From an uncultured Myxococcales bacterium (GTDB lineage Bacteria > Myxococcota_A > UBA9042), in contig CALGHC010000715.1 in assembly GCA_937915965.1 (NCBI GenBank), positions 1 to 18,990 of the forward strand: a DNA stretch of 18,990 bases, written 5' to 3'. The position numbers and the translations under genes were made by a program. Below the pieces are notes generated by a model that was not told the DNA's origin, ran no database searches, and saw only the letters and a program-made list of their open reading frames with translations. Every line of letters begins with the position of its first letter. Position 1 is the stretch's first letter. Below, one piece after another: positions 1 through 9,448 of the stretch.

Positions 1-3000
1 AGGGCCAGTGCTTCGGCGACTCGTGCAACAGCTCGGAGGTCGACTGCAACGACGACAACGTCTGCACCGACGACAGCTGCGACCCCGAGACTGGCTGTGT
101 TCACCTCGCGGTGGAGGCGACCGAGACCGAGTGCGACGACGGCAAGATCTGCACCAGCGATCATTGCGACGGCGAGGGCACGTGCGTTGGCGATCTGATC
201 GACTGCGACGATGACAACCCATGCACCACTGACAGCTGCCACGTGCTGAAGGGCTGCGTCTACGAAGACGTCGCCGAGAAGGCCGAGTGCGATGACGGTG
301 ACGAGTGCACTACGTCCACCGTCTGCCAGAGCGGTAGCTGCGGCGGCGGCGTGATGGAGTGCAACCTGTGCAACAAGACCGGCACGGACAAGGAGTGCAA
401 CGACGTCTTTGACGACGGCAACCTGTGCAACGGCCGCTTCGAGTGCGACACGACCTCGGTGCAGGGCAAGAAGTGGGGCGGTCTGTGCCGCTCGCTGCCC
501 GACCCGGTGGTCTGCGAGACCCTCGGCGACACCCAGTGCCTGCAAAACAAGTGCGGCATCCTCACCGGCAAGTGCGCGCTGACGGAGGCCCTCAACGGCT
601 CGCTGTGCGAGGACGGCCTGGGCTGCACCAGCGGCGATCAGTGCCTCAACGGCAAGTGCTTCGCGGGCGGACCGACCGACTGCTCCAAGGTCGGAGACGA
701 GTGCAACACTTCGACCTGTGAAGAGGACCCGGTCTCGAAGGCCGGCTTCACGTGCGTCGTCACGCCCAAGCCTGGCTCCGTGTCTTGCGACGCGGACGGC
801 GACGGCTGCACTGCCAACGACCACTGCGCCGAAGGCAAGTGCGAGGCGGGCGAGACCGTGTCGTGCGACGGAGTCGCCGGCCAGTGCGAGACATCGGCGT
901 GCAAGTCGGTTGGCGCCAACGCGTTCACCTGCGCGATCGAGCTGGCAGCAGACGGCGCTCCTTGCCAGGACGGTCAGCTCTGCACGGCGCAGGACGCGTG
1001 CAAGGCCGGCAAGTGTGAGGCGGGAACCAAACCGTACGACTGCAGCGAGATCGACAACGTCTGCGCGACAGGGATCTGCGACAAGTCTGCCAACGGCGGA
1101 ACCGGCGCGTGTGTTCCCAAGCCGCAGAACGAGGGCAACAAGTGCAACTCGGACGACAACGGCTGCACGGTTGAGGACTTCTGCGTGGCGGGTACCTGCA
1201 TCCCGGGTGCGCCGCCAGATTGTTCACAGAACAACGGCGCTTGCACGGTCGGTGCCTGCAAGTCGACCGGCGACACCATCTTCAAGTGCGTGGGCGCGCC
1301 CAAGAAGGACAAGTTGCCGTGTGAGGCCGACCAGAACGGCTGCACCGTCGACGACCACTGCCAGACCGGCACCTGCGTGCCCGGCACCCTCAAGGATTGC
1401 TCGGACATCGACGGCAACGGTGGTTGTCTGATCGGCACCTGCGAGTCGCTTAGCTCGTCCGCGGCGACCTGCCTGGGCAAGCCGGCGAACATTGGCACCA
1501 GCTGCAACTCCGATACCAACGGCTGCACGAAGGACGACGTCTGCAACAAGGACGGCGCCTGCGTGCCGGGTAACGCGGTCAGCTGCCTGGCCTTCACCGG
1601 CTCTTGCGCCCAGGGCGAGTGCAAGTCCACGGGCAACAACACCTTCACCTGCACCGGCGACCCGAAGCCGGATGACACGGCCTGCGACGCAGACGGACTG
1701 GGATGTACCCAGGAGGACAAGTGCAAGGCAGGCGTCTGCGTGCCGGGCGTGGAGCCGGACTGCAGCGAGAAGGGCGAAGGCAACCAGTGCATGGAGGGCG
1801 TGTGCTTCTCGAAGGGATCGGAGATCTGGGAATGCCAGGCGATGCCGCACGAGGACGAGTCGCCGTGCAACGCGGACGACAACGGCTGCACGATGAAGGA
1901 CATCTGCTACGGCGGCTTCTGTGCCGCCGGTGAGCTGCAGACCTGCATCAAGCAGCAGTCGCTGTGCGCCTCGGCTCAGTGCGAGCCCAAGGGGGTCGAC
2001 GACTACATCTGCGCCCTGCAGCCCGCAGTGAGCTACCCGCCGCTCGATCCACCGCAGGCATGCACGCCCGCCGAGCCGCCACCCGAGCCCGATCCCGACG
2101 ACGAGCCACCGCCGGAGGTTGAGGATCCGTGCAAGAAGGACGGCTACTACTGCAAGAAGACCGGCACCCAGAAGGATGGCGATCTTGAAATTCCAGTCGG
2201 CCTCTGCTTGCCGACCATCACCGTCTACTGCGACGACAACAACAAGTGCACCGAAGCGGACACCTGCTCGGGTGGTAAGTGCGATGCGGGTCTGCAGAAG
2301 GACTGCGACGACGATGACTCGTGCACCGCTGACAGCTGCCTCAACGGCGACTGCAAGCACGACGCGATCCTCGGCTGTGTGCAGTGCCTCTCGGAGAACT
2401 TCGACGGCTACGTCGAAGCCGAGGACGGCTCGGTGAACGTGCTGCAGCTGCCACAGCAGTGGACGGCGGTCGTCATCTACAACGAGTACGTGACCTGGAA
2501 GATCGGCTTGGGTGGCAACGCGCTCGACAAGGCTAGCGCCCGCGCCGAGTGGCTGGGCCCGATCGTCACCCCTGAAGGTCAGGTGGCGCCGCCAAACGTC
2601 GTCGCGCGCTTGCTCTACCGTCGCTTGTACCTGCAGCCCAGCGATCTCCCGCCGGTGCTCGAGTTCAAGATGATCATGAAGGTCGACAACCAGGCTTGTA
2701 CCGACGACAACCTCGCCGTCTTCGTCAATGACCAGAAGGTCTGGGAGAACTGCGACGACACGAAGGGCGCCGACGCTGACGTCGACGGCTGGGAACACAT
2801 CGTCGTCGACCTGTCGGCCTTCTCCGGCGCCTCTGTCGATCTCGACTTCCGCGCCCTCGCTGGCGCCGGCGCTGTCGCAGGCACCATCGATATCGATGAC
2901 GTCAGCTTGTCGGGTGCGTGCGGACCAGGTTGCCTGGGTGTCTCATTCGAGCCCGATGTGCCGGCAGCCGATGTTCCGGTGGGCGAGGAAGTCGCGCCGG

Positions 3001-4013
3001 TCCTACCACAGCCCTGGTCTGTCGCCGCTACCGCTCCGACCTACGTCAAGTGGGCACCGCACGAGGGCGACCCCGGGACCATGCACAGCGGCATCGGCGC
3101 CTACAAGGCGGTCTGGACCGGCGCAGCCCCTGGCGGCAAAGCCCAGACGGCGACCCTGCACATCCCGATGTTGCAGCCGGCCACCGGCGACAAGCTGTGG
3201 TTCGCCTACAAGGCAACAGGGCTGGGTACCGACGAGTGCACGGGCGACAAGCTCAGCGTTCTGATCGACGGCAAGGAGACGCTGACGCGCTGCAAGGTTC
3301 AGAACGAATGGAAGGTCGAGGGGGTCGACCTGACAGTGTACGCGGGCAAGACCATCGCGCTCGACTTTGTCGTCACCACTGGGGCAGGGGCTGGCGCCAA
3401 GGGCGTCGTCATGCTTGACGACATCGCGATCTCTGGCACGTGTGCGTACGCCTGCTTCGTGGAGAACTTCGACACGCCCGGCAAGCCAATGTGGGACTTC
3501 ACCTCAGCGACGCCACAGGTGTTGAGCTGGACGGTGTGGACGGACACGGCCAAGGACAAGTTCGCCTACAGCCCGGCGCGCGCGGCATACTTTACCCACA
3601 GCAGCAAAGCGCAGGACCTCGCGGGCGCATACATGGGCGCCATCCTCGCCGAGTACGGTTCGCTGCCCACACCCGTCATGGGTGGCTCGTACAGCTATAT
3701 GGCGAACATCTTCTTCAAGGCCGACATGTGCATGAGCGACATGGTTGGTCTGAACATGCGATTCCGCTGGATCGAGCAGCAGGACGGCGCTGGCGCCGCT
3801 GCCGGCATCCCTGGGGCTCCACCGACCATCGAGGAACGGCTGATCGATTTCGAGGGCCACTGCAACAGCACCCAGGGCTGGGAACAGTTCACAGGCGAGA
3901 TGTCGCCCGAGATGTTCGGCAACAAGGGACAGGTCATCCTCGTTGGGGCCAAGCTGCCGGGCAACGCGGAGATGAAGGCGTACATCGACGACATCGTCTT
4001 CATGTGCAAGTAG
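1..4013 (+). CDS. Cys-rich tandem-repeat surface protein with three C-terminal beta-sandwich-like domains (5' partial)
   Basis: The frame is open from base 3, so the true start and any signal peptide lie to the left of the window; the GTG at 111 is internal. About 1336 residues are visible, ending at TAG 4011-4013. Visible residues ~1-675 are Cys-rich, with motifs such as CDDGxxCTxxxC and NGCTxxDxC, including eight units of 58-61 aa. Residues ~678-709 are a Pro/Glu spacer. A further Cys-rich stretch runs to ~790. Three domains follow, starting near CLSENFDGY (~795), CLGVSFEPD (~977) and CFVENFDTPG (~1151). The first two end in a GW/EW..VDLS/T..(S/A)G..(V/I).LDF and (I/L)DD(V/I).(L/I)SG.C pattern, like jelly-roll or MAM-like sandwich modules. 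Even Cys spacing suggests disulfides, hence an exported protein. Function is unknown; adhesion or matrix roles are inference. Similar Cys-rich proteins are frequent in Myxococcota. Confidence 0.88.
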   Translation, partial: GQCFGDSCNSSEVDCNDDNVCTDDSCDPETGCVHLAVEATETECDDGKICTSDHCDGEGTCVGDLIDCDDDNPCTTDSCHVLKGCVYEDVAEKAECDDGDECTTSTVCQSGSCGGGVMECNLCNKTGTDKECNDVFDDGNLCNGRFECDTTSVQGKKWGGLCRSLPDPVVCETLGDTQCLQNKCGILTGKCALTEALNGSLCEDGLGCTSGDQCLNGKCFAGGPTDCSKVGDECNTSTCEEDPVSKAGFTCVVTPKPGSVSCDADGDGCTANDHCAEGKCEAGETVSCDGVAGQCETSACKSVGANAFTCAIELAADGAPCQDGQLCTAQDACKAGKCEAGTKPYDCSEIDNVCATGICDKSANGGTGACVPKPQNEGNKCNSDDNGCTVEDFCVAGTCIPGAPPDCSQNNGACTVGACKSTGDTIFKCVGAPKKDKLPCEADQNGCTVDDHCQTGTCVPGTLKDCSDIDGNGGCLIGTCESLSSSAATCLGKPANIGTSCNSDTNGCTKDDVCNKDGACVPGNAVSCLAFTGSCAQGECKSTGNNTFTCTGDPKPDDTACDADGLGCTQEDKCKAGVCVPGVEPDCSEKGEGNQCMEGVCFSKGSEIWECQAMPHEDESPCNADDNGCTMKDICYGGFCAAGELQTCIKQQSLCASAQCEPKGVDDYICALQPAVSYPPLDPPQACTPAEPPPEPDPDDEPPPEVEDPCKKDGYYCKKTGTQKDGDLEIPVGLCLPTITVYCDDNNKCTEADTCSGGKCDAGLQKDCDDDDSCTADSCLNGDCKHDAILGCVQCLSENFDGYVEAEDGSVNVLQLPQQWTAVVIYNEYVTWKIGLGGNALDKASARAEWLGPIVTPEGQVAPPNVVARLLYRRLYLQPSDLPPVLEFKMIMKVDNQACTDDNLAVFVNDQKVWENCDDTKGADADVDGWEHIVVDLSAFSGASVDLDFRALAGAGAVAGTIDIDDVSLSGACGPGCLGVSFEPDVPAADVPVGEEVAPVLPQPWSVAATAPTYVKWAPHEGDPGTMHSGIGAYKAVWTGAAPGGKAQTATLHIPMLQPATGDKLWFAYKATGLGTDECTGDKLSVLIDGKETLTRCKVQNEWKVEGVDLTVYAGKTIALDFVVTTGAGAGAKGVVMLDDIAISGTCAYACFVENFDTPGKPMWDFTSATPQVLSWTVWTDTAKDKFAYSPARAAYFTHSSKAQDLAGAYMGAILAEYGSLPTPVMGGSYSYMANIFFKADMCMSDMVGLNMRFRWIEQQDGAGAAAGIPGAPPTIEERLIDFEGHCNSTQGWEQFTGEMSPEMFGNKGQVILVGAKLPGNAEMKAYIDDIVFMCK
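600..2060 (+). repeat. Eight tandem coding repeats of 58-61 codons (Cys-rich units)
   Basis: The Cys codon of the recurring xxCTxxDxC core lies at 624, 807, 981, 1164, 1341, 1524, 1704 and 1887, giving in-frame spacings of 183, 174, 183, 177, 183, 180 and 183 bases. Each unit carries roughly C..D...CT..D.C..G.C..G....CS.......C..G.C......F.C. The spacing is regular but residues between the cysteines diverge, so the array is old and held by the disulfide framework rather than a recent DNA duplication. Confidence 0.85.
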
Positions 4014-4032
4014 CGCTCCAGCATCGGTGTCT

Positions 4033-4079
4033 GCGCGCCGCTCGCCGACCCGGCACATACGGGTCAGCGGGCGGCGCGC
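4033..4079 (+). terminator. Strong hairpin, candidate (possibly bidirectional) terminator
   Basis: Arms 4033-4052 and 4060-4079 pair over 20 positions: 18 Watson-Crick, one G-U and one C-A mismatch, with a 7-base loop. The hairpin begins 19 bases after the stop of the Cys-rich protein gene. No U-tract follows, so it is not a textbook intrinsic terminator, but GC-rich hairpins without U-tracts are common between convergent genes in high-GC bacteria. Being nearly symmetrical, it could also stop transcription coming from the minus-strand gene. Confidence 0.55.
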
Positions 4080-4288
4080 TCACATCCGCATCCTGAATAC
4101 GCTTGAGATTCTGCCGGCTCCTGCCGATCGTGCCGCCATCCAGCGGTTGCAGCGCCTCAAACGATGAGTGTGACCGCGGCAAGCACGGCCTGGTCCTTGA
4201 GGCGGTGCGGTCGACAGTCAGGGCGGAAGCAGCGCGCTTGGTCGTGGCGAGTCGAGCAGGTCATCGGCAGCGCCGACTCGCCCGCCCG

Positions 4289-4344
4289 GCTCGGCAAGAC
4301 CAGCAGGATCGCGCTCGGCAAGACTAGAGCGCGCTCGGCAAGAC
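4289..4344. repeat. Three direct copies of the 12-mer gctcggcaagac
   Basis: Identical copies lie at 4289-4300, 4313-4324 and 4333-4344, with start-to-start spacings of 24 and 20 bases. Copies 2 and 3 share an extra preceding gc. Spacing is irregular and no palindrome is evident. Function unknown; it may be simple slippage in a non-coding spacer. Confidence 0.7.
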
Positions 4345-4403
4345 CAACGGCATCGTCCTGACCCGCAGGATGCGCCGCGGCTGCCACGGAGAGCTCGCCG
4401 CTC

Positions 4404-4485
4404 TCGCCCGGCTCATGGAACCAGAAATGGTCGCTATGGCTGCGTCGCCCGGCTCATGGAACCAGAAACGGTCGCTATGGCTGCG
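4404..4485. repeat. 41-bp tandem duplication spanning the 3' end of the propeller gene
   Basis: Copies 4404-4444 and 4445-4485 are adjacent and differ at one base (T versus C, in gaaatggtcg and gaaacggtcg). Read on the minus strand, the second copy contains the last codons and TAG stop (4475-4477) of the 1804-aa propeller protein, and the first copy repeats those codons and the stop downstream. The duplication must be recent. A change removing the first stop would simply read into the duplicated region. Confidence 0.9.
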
Positions 4486-7400
4486 TGAGGACGACGTTCG
4501 CGCCGGGGCCCAGCTTGGTTAGCTGGCTCTTCGCTCCGTCGGGCCAGGTCACGTCGACGACGTCGGCGAGCGGGAACATGCCCAGCGCGAAGTGAACACT
4601 CCATACACCGGCACCGCCGAAACCGCTGTTGCCTGACAACTGCCGGTGAACCTTGACCGGGCCGATCTGGATGTCGACGCGCGCCCCGATCGCCATGGTG
4701 TTGGCGCCCTTGCCGATCAAGCGGAGGCGCACCGAGCCGCCGACCTTGGTCAGGTCGTTGCGCAGGATGCGCACGGCGCCGCTGGGTCGCACCTGGACGA
4801 TGTCGAGGTCGCCGTCGTTGTCGAGGTCGATCAAGCTCTGCGCGACGGCAGCGAATGCGGGCTCTGGCTTTGTCTCGGCGACCGTGCGGTAGGCGTCGAA
4901 GCCGCCGACCTTGCCAAGGAAGATCAGGTCGTGTTGCTCGGGCAGGTTGGCCGGCATACCGCAAGCGGCGATGACACCAAGCTGGTCGCTCGGGGCGACC
5001 GCGGCGACGCCGAAGTAGATGTCGTCGTAGCCGTCCTGATCGAAGTCGCCCACCAACGGGTTCCAACCGCTGATGCGTGCGGTCGGGCCTGCGATGTTGC
5101 GGGCGACCGCGTGGTCCTCGAAGAACGCGGGCACGCCCGCTGGCGGCGTGGTGTTCTGCAAGAGGAGGATCTGCGGCCCGGCGTCGGCGAGCACGAAATC
5201 GAGCAACCCGTCGCCGTCGAAGTCAGAGTACCCCCAGCCCATCGCGTGCGCGTAGGTGCCGAATCCGATGTCGACGCCGAACTCCGAGAAGGCGCCGCCG
5301 CTGTTGTGCAGCAGCCGGTGCGGGCCGAAGTCGTTGCCGACGAGCACATCGAGCTTGCCGTCCTTGTCAAAATCCACGGTGGCGATCGTCGTCGCTTCAC
5401 CGCCGGGCGAGAGGTTCCACTTCGCGGTCGCGTCGACGTAGGGCAGCTTGGCCTCGCGGATCAGCATTCGGTCTTGCATGGAGTCGTCGGGGACTGGCGA
5501 GCTGACGTAGGTGCAAGCGAAGTCGTCGCCGTCGTAGCCGCATGTGAAGTTGTTGCACTGAGCTGCGATGTCTCCCGCACCCACGAAGAGATCGATGTCG
5601 CCGTCGCCGTCGAAGTCGCCCCCCGCCACTGACCAGGCGGCGAAGTCCATCTCGTAGGGCAGGTACTCGTTGCTCCAGTCTACAAAGGTGCCGTCGCCCT
5701 TGTTGCGGTAGTACGCCAGCCCCGAGGTGCCGCCAACGAGCAGGTCCGGCTTGCCGTCGAAGTCGAGGTCAGCGACGCTGCAGCCCATATTCGGGAAGAG
5801 CATCGAGGTGTCAAAGGGGCTGGACTTGGGCTGAACTCCGCCCTCGCCGTCGAGCAGGAGCGTGTGCAGTATGGCTGTGCTGAAGGATTTCTCGATCAGG
5901 ACGATGTCGTCGGTTCCGTTGCCGTCGAAGTCGGCGGCGGCGGTGCAGAACGCGTATTGCACGCCGGCTGGCAGGCCATAGTCCGCGGTGACGTCGGTGA
6001 ACTTGGCCATTGGCAGCTTGTTGGGGTCGATCTGTGGATAGCTCGCCCAAGTCACGGTGTCGACGACCTCGCCGCCGTCGGTGCCGCCACCGTCGCCGCC
6101 GCCGCCCTGCATCACGCAGGGCTTGTGCACGTGTGCGTCCTCCTCGAAGACCAGCATCTTGCCGCTCTCGGGCGGGTCGTCTATGTCCGAAACCCGACCC
6201 GATGGCCACCACACCCGCACCCGGTCGGGCACCTCTGTGCCCAGGCCGAAGTGCAGCGGTCGCGCGGTCGCTGCCCCCCGCCCCGTCGTCAGCGTCCCGC
6301 GGCGCTCCTGGACCCGGCCCGCCGACCAGACCTGCACCAGCGCGCCAACGCCGTTGGTGTCCCCGTTGAGGGTGATGAGGACGACGTTGAGCGCCGCGTT
6401 GGCCGACGAGAGCTCGTTGCGCAGGATGCGCAGCTTGCCGTCGCTGTCGATGAACACGAGGTCGAGGTCGTCGTCGTCGTCGATGTCCCCGGCCGCGACG
6501 GCAGCAGGGGAGAGCACAGCCGAAAGGTTCGCCGCGACCGGCAGCAACGTTGGTGTCAACGCGCCTCCTCCCTTGTTGTGCAAGATCAGGTGGCCCCAAG
6601 GCGCCTCTAGCGTCTCGGTCGCACACGTCAGGGCAGCGGCGAGCGCGACCGCCGTAGCGGGAAGGACGGTGTGGGAGGTGATCAGGTCGAGGTGTCCGTC
6701 GTTGTCGAGGTCGACCGGCAGGGCGCCCCACGACAGGCCGATCTTCGCCTGCTGCCACAGGCCGCTCGCCTCGGAGGTGTCCTCGAAGCCGTGGTCGGCG
6801 AGCCCGCGGTAGAGGCTGTCACGGCCCAGACGGGCGACCACGAGGTCGTCGATGCCGTCGCCGTCGATGTCGCCCAACGCGGTACCGGTGGTGGTGTTGC
6901 CGGCGTCGCCAGTGCCCAGCGCCGCGTCGAGCAAAGCGAACGTGCCATTGGCCTGATTTCGGTACCAGACGTTCGCCGACAAAGCGTTGCCCACGAAGAG
7001 GTCGGGCCAGCCATCGCGGTCGACGTCGCCGACCGAGACGGACATGCTGACAGCGGCATCCGTCGTCCCACTTGCTGTCGTCACATCCTCGAAGCCGCTG
7101 CCGTCGCCGAGGTTGCGAAGGAAGCGGTTGCTCGTGCCAGCTGTTCCGAAGCCCGCCGCACAGGTCGCGTAGGGGGGGGCATCCTCGACCTTGCACGTCA
7201 GCGCGCCGCACGTCAGGTTCAGGCCGCCGACCCGGGCGAGAAAGAGATCCTGGGCGCCGTCGCGGTCGTAGTCCAACGTGCCGATGTGCCACACCGGCCA
7301 GTCCGTCGCGGCCGTCGGCAGCATCGCCGTGGCGTTGGTGAAACCCGAGAACCCCTGGTTGCGCAGCAAGCGGACCCCGTTGGGGCCGCCCAGGACGACG

Positions 7401-9448
7401 TCGGCGAAGCCGTCACCGTCGTAGTCGATGGGAGCGCAGGCGCTGACCGCGAACCCGACCGGCAGCTCGATCGTGCTCGTCTCCACGCCCCCCCATCCGT
7501 CGGGACGCAGCAGCCGCATCTTCGCCGGCAGGGTGTCGGCCAGGGCCTCGCGGACCATCAGGAGGTCGGGTCGGCCATCACCCGAGAAGTCGTGCCACAT
7601 CAGGCAAGGCGACAGCTTGCCCTCTTTGTCTGCGCCGAGCTCCGCGGTGATGTCAGTGAGTTCTGGCAGCTTGGCGCCGGCCGCAGGCGCTGGCCAGCTG
7701 CCCTTCGCGCAGTCGTTTCCCGGCACGGCGAATCCCAGCGCCGCTGTCGACGTCAGCTCGACCTGGGCTGTGGTCGGCTCCTCGGGGCAGTCGTCCTCCC
7801 ACGTCTGCGCAACCGCCACGCAGACGCCGCCGCCGTCTCCACTGGCGTCCGCGTCGCTGCCGCCGCCGCCGCCGCCGCAGCCCATGTCGGTGGCCTGTGC
7901 CTCAAAGACCTGCAGTGTCTGGTCGACGCCGACCTGCTCGAAGAGGGAGAGCCGGCCCGACGGCCACCAGACGCGGACCTCGTCGAGGGTGGTTGGTGTG
8001 CCCAGCCCGTAGTGGCGCAGGTAGTCGCCGCGAGCCCCATAGCCGGGCGATGGGGTGACTTGCCGCTCGATGACGTGTCCGTCGTGCCACAGCTGGACGA
8101 GTGCGCCTGCGCCGCCTGGCGCACCAATCACGCTGTGCAGGTCGAGCCGCAGCCAGTGGCCGGTCGCCGCGCTGTCGTTGCGCAGGATGCGCAGCCTGCC
8201 AGGTCGCTCGACGAGCGCGAGATCGAGATCACCGTCGCCGTCGAGGTCGGCGCTGGCGAGGACGACAGAGTCGACCACCATGTCGTTGGGCGTCGCGGCG
8301 GCGTCGAATGGCAGCTTCGCCGGATCGAGTTTGCCGTCTCCGAGGTTGTGGTACAGGACGTGGAAGCCCGCCGGCAGCGTCTCGGTGCTCTTGCAGCTGA
8401 CGACGTCGGCCAGCAGCCCCTTCTTGGCGTTGAGGCTCTGGGCAGTGACGAGATCGGGCCAGCCGTCGTTGTCGAAGTCCGTGGCGAGCTGTGCCCACGA
8501 CACCGCGTCTTGCGTTAGCGGCCAGACGCCGGCCTTCTCCGAATCGTTGGAGTAGCCGCCGCCAGGCAGACCACGGTACAGGGTGTTGGCGCCGAAGTCG
8601 GCGATGACGAGGTCGGCGAGGCCGTCGTGGTCGAAGTCGGCGACGGCGGAGCCCATCACGTGGCCCCATGGTCGCAAGCCGACCTCGTCCCGGAGGTACG
8701 CGAACGTGCCGTCGCCGTTGTTGCGGTACCACGCGTGCGGGCCGAAGTCGTTGCCGACAAAGAAATCCTGCCAGCCGTCGCGGTCGAGATCATCGACGCT
8801 GACGGTGAGGGCGATGCCGCCATCGGCCGCGCCGCTGCCCATGGTGACGTCGGTGAATCCCGCCGCGCCGTCGTTGCGCAACATCCGATTCGGCGCGCCA
8901 AGGGCGTCGCTGAACACGACGCATTTGTTGTATGGCGGTGGCGAGTTGGGCGTGCACTCGAACGCGCCGCACTGCAGGAACAGGTCGCCATCGAGGCCGA
9001 TGTAGAGATCGAGGTCGCCGTCGTGGTCGTAGTCGAGCGCGCCGGCCGTCCAGCTCAGCACGCCGGAGCCCTTCTTGAAGCGTACGCTGGTCGGCAGCAG
9101 ATTCGAGACGTTCTCGAAGCCGCCTCCGCCCTTGTTGCGAAACAGGGCGGTGCCCGACATGCCCGGCATGACGACGTCGTCGTGGCCGTCGCCGTCGTAG
9201 TCGAAGGCGGTGCAGTCCAACGGGAAGATCTCTGGCTCGATGGGCGTGACAGCGAGGTCGAAGCCGCCCTGGCCGTTGTTGAGCGCGACCGTCAGCTTTC
9301 GCTTGGCGCTCGGCTTGTCGGGCGCTCCGACGTAGAAGAGGTCGGCCAGTCCGTCGCCGTCGAAGTCCTGCCACAGCAGGCAGGTGTCGGCCGGACCGAC
9401 GTCGCCGAAGCCGATCTCGGCGGTGATGTCGGTGAAGACCAGAGGTTC
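4475..9448 (-). repeat. Three tandem propeller-UnbV modules (~510 aa each plus linkers)
   Basis: Modules span approximately 9448-7910, 7672-6150 and 6013-4475. All begin with a (F/L)TDITAE or FTDVTADYG segment and a Cys shortly before the first blade, carry a Cys-containing insert between blades 3 and 4, and end in the UnbV-like region. Modules 1 and 2 are visibly closer to each other (shared CGA(F/L)(E/T)C, PPY, RFLRN/RMLRN, VRVWWPSGR) than either is to module 3, suggesting stepwise duplication. Confidence 0.85.

Larger units (their letters stand above)
4014..4474. other. Convergent intergenic region, 461 bp, no convincing gene
   Basis: This spacer separates two converging stop codons. It holds a 20-bp hairpin close to the plus-strand stop, three copies of a 12-bp direct repeat, a weak 6-bp hairpin (4389-4405, arms gagagc/gctctc, loop of five) on the downstream side of the minus-strand gene, and the first copy of a 41-bp tandem duplication. 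Small open frames here (for example 4103-4327 plus and 4157-4387 minus) have no recognisable protein pattern and no convincing ribosome-binding site. I see no tRNA or other structured RNA beyond the hairpins. Confidence 0.6.

Noticed and set aside
1224..2798. A 524-aa minus-strand open frame opposite the Cys-rich protein
   Set aside because: It is a Val/Ala/Arg-rich shadow with no recognisable domain, whereas the plus frame shows regular Cys spacing.
4289..4485. Insertion-sequence remnant in the convergent spacer
   Set aside because: There are direct repeats but no terminal inverted repeats, no transposase fragment and no target-site duplication framing the region.
6671..8518. A 615-aa plus-strand open frame opposite the propeller gene
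   Set aside because: Same cause: the antisense of Asp/Gly-rich codons yields Val/Asp/Glu strings. The minus-strand frame has clear FG-GAP and UnbV motifs.
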